Shown here: piece by piece, positions 63,495 through 64,000 of the stretch
Layout of the letters: each line of letters starts with the position of its first letter
Position numbering within the stretch: the first letter of the stretch is position 1
Assembly (NCBI GenBank): GCA_037074615.1
Contig: CM073563.1
Coordinates: 14,616,501 to 14,680,500, forward strand
DNA length: 64,000 bases
Source: Leucaena leucocephala
Lineage: Eukaryota; Streptophyta; Magnoliopsida; Fabales; Fabaceae
Direction: 5' to 3'
Made by a program: the position numbers and the translations under genes
Notes under the pieces: model-generated
The model's input: only the letters and a program-made list of their open reading frames with translations
What the model was told of the DNA's origin: nothing
Database searches by the model: none

Positions 63495-64000
63495 CACCAA
63501 TATCAACATTGAATATTCATTCTAGAATGCCACATTCCTCAAGATATGGGTCCATATAGGTCACAAAAGGGTCATCAATTGTTTCTAGTTTGACTCAAAT
63601 GGAGCAAAATTCTTGAACTTGTCTATACTTGTAACTCACCCCCAATCTCAACTTTCAATATGAGTTCTAGAATGTCACTTCTCCAAAGATGTGGGTCCAT
63701 GTAGGTCACAAAGTGTCATCCATTTTTTCAAAGTACTTTTAGGAAAATGTAGCGAAACTCTGGCACTTTTCCTGACCATAATGGAAATTCCCCACCAATA
63801 TCAACACTGACCATTCATTCTAGAATGCCACTTTCCTTAAGATATGGGTCCATATAGGTCACAACAGAGTCGTCAATTGTTCCAAGGTAGTTTTACGCAA
63901 ATGTAGCAAAACTTTGGCACTTCACTTTTCTATAGTGATAACTCACCCCAATCTCAACTTTTAATACGAATTCTATAACACCTATTTTCCTTAAGATATG
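63495..64000. repeat. Partial ABCD unit cut by the window end (506 bp)
   Basis: Complete A, B and C and the first 55 bases of D, ending within the core box of D. The array continues beyond the window. Confidence 0.95.

Larger units (their letters stand above)
1..64000. repeat. Satellite DNA array, 606-bp tetrameric higher-order repeat
   Basis: The whole window is one tandem array, all in one orientation. The start motif of monomer A (caccaatatcaacattg) recurs at fixed steps of 606, 298 or 299 bp. I located every start: 91 units of 606 bp, 24 of 298 bp, 4 of 299 bp and a 506-bp partial, which sum to exactly 64,000. Copies of the 606-bp unit differ by very few bases, while the four monomers inside a unit differ from one another at many sites, which defines a higher-order repeat. 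Monomer A alone places stop codons in all six frames within its first 65 bases, so no reading frame runs through a unit even though 606 is divisible by three. Known arrays of this kind form centromeric or other constitutive heterochromatin; that role here is inference. Not interrupted by any mobile element or inversion that I could see. Confidence 0.97.

Noticed and set aside
1..64000. Open reading frames recurring every 606 bp
   Set aside because: 606 is divisible by three, so the same small frames recur, but monomer A alone has stops in all three forward frames (unit positions 16, 29, 63) and all three reverse frames (9, 23, 28). Remaining frames are short, repeated identically and lack any coding sign.
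1..64000. CRISPR array
   Set aside because: The repeats are long, contiguous and without unique spacers, and the four-monomer hierarchy is that of a satellite.
1..64000. Ribosomal intergenic spacer sub-repeats
   Set aside because: No rRNA coding sequence or pyrimidine-rich spacer appears in 64 kb, and the array is far longer than spacer sub-repeat blocks.

Overview
The window is one uninterrupted satellite DNA array and contains nothing else that I can support. All 64,000 bases belong to a single head-to-tail tandem repeat in one orientation. I see no protein-coding gene, RNA gene, transposon, CRISPR array or unique sequence. The array starts and ends at the window edges, so it continues on both sides. 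It is eukaryotic heterochromatin, probably centromeric or pericentromeric. Nucleosome-sized monomers (145-155 bp) in a higher-order array, AT-rich composition and CpG depletion fit a plant best, but no lineage-diagnostic gene is present and I cannot name the species.

The basic monomer is about 150 bp. Four diverged monomer types, A (145 bp), B (153), C (153) and D (155), form a 606-bp higher-order unit ABCD. A resembles C and B resembles D, so the tetramer probably arose by duplicating an older dimer of about 300 bp. All four share a core, GGGTCYATRTAGGTCAC, and A, B and C share an XbaI-type palindrome that D has lost. Reading every unit start gives 91 full 606-bp units, 28 two-monomer units (24 of 298 bp, 4 of 299 bp) and a final 506-bp partial unit; these sum exactly to 64,000.

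The short units are AB followed directly by A. In 27 of 28 the B monomer carries a D-type tail, all with the same junction, so they trace to one 308-bp B-to-D exchange that was later copied around the array. The exception (39295-39592) is followed by a C/A chimeric monomer; a complementary A/C chimera lies at 14208. These two look like the two product types of out-of-register exchange between A and C.

Above the 606-bp level there are younger, nested periods marked by shared point variants: 1,510 bp (AB + 2 x ABCD) around 12.1-16.6, 29.3-32.4 and 41.7-46.2 kb; 1,818 bp (3 x ABCD) at 23.3-26.9 and 52.0-57.4 kb; and a 2,116-bp duplication at 35.7-39.6 kb. Layout: 1-6.7 kb is mostly regular 606-bp units after two adjacent AB units; 6.7-22.7 kb has scattered AB units including the four 299-bp ones; 22.7-27.5 kb is a regular 606-bp run; 27.5-45.3 kb is densest in AB units; 45-64 kb is mainly regular and carries a private variant (T136C, often with C143A) absent from the first 46.9 kb. 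Unit-relative positions in this annotation count from the first base of monomer A, in the 606-bp unit.
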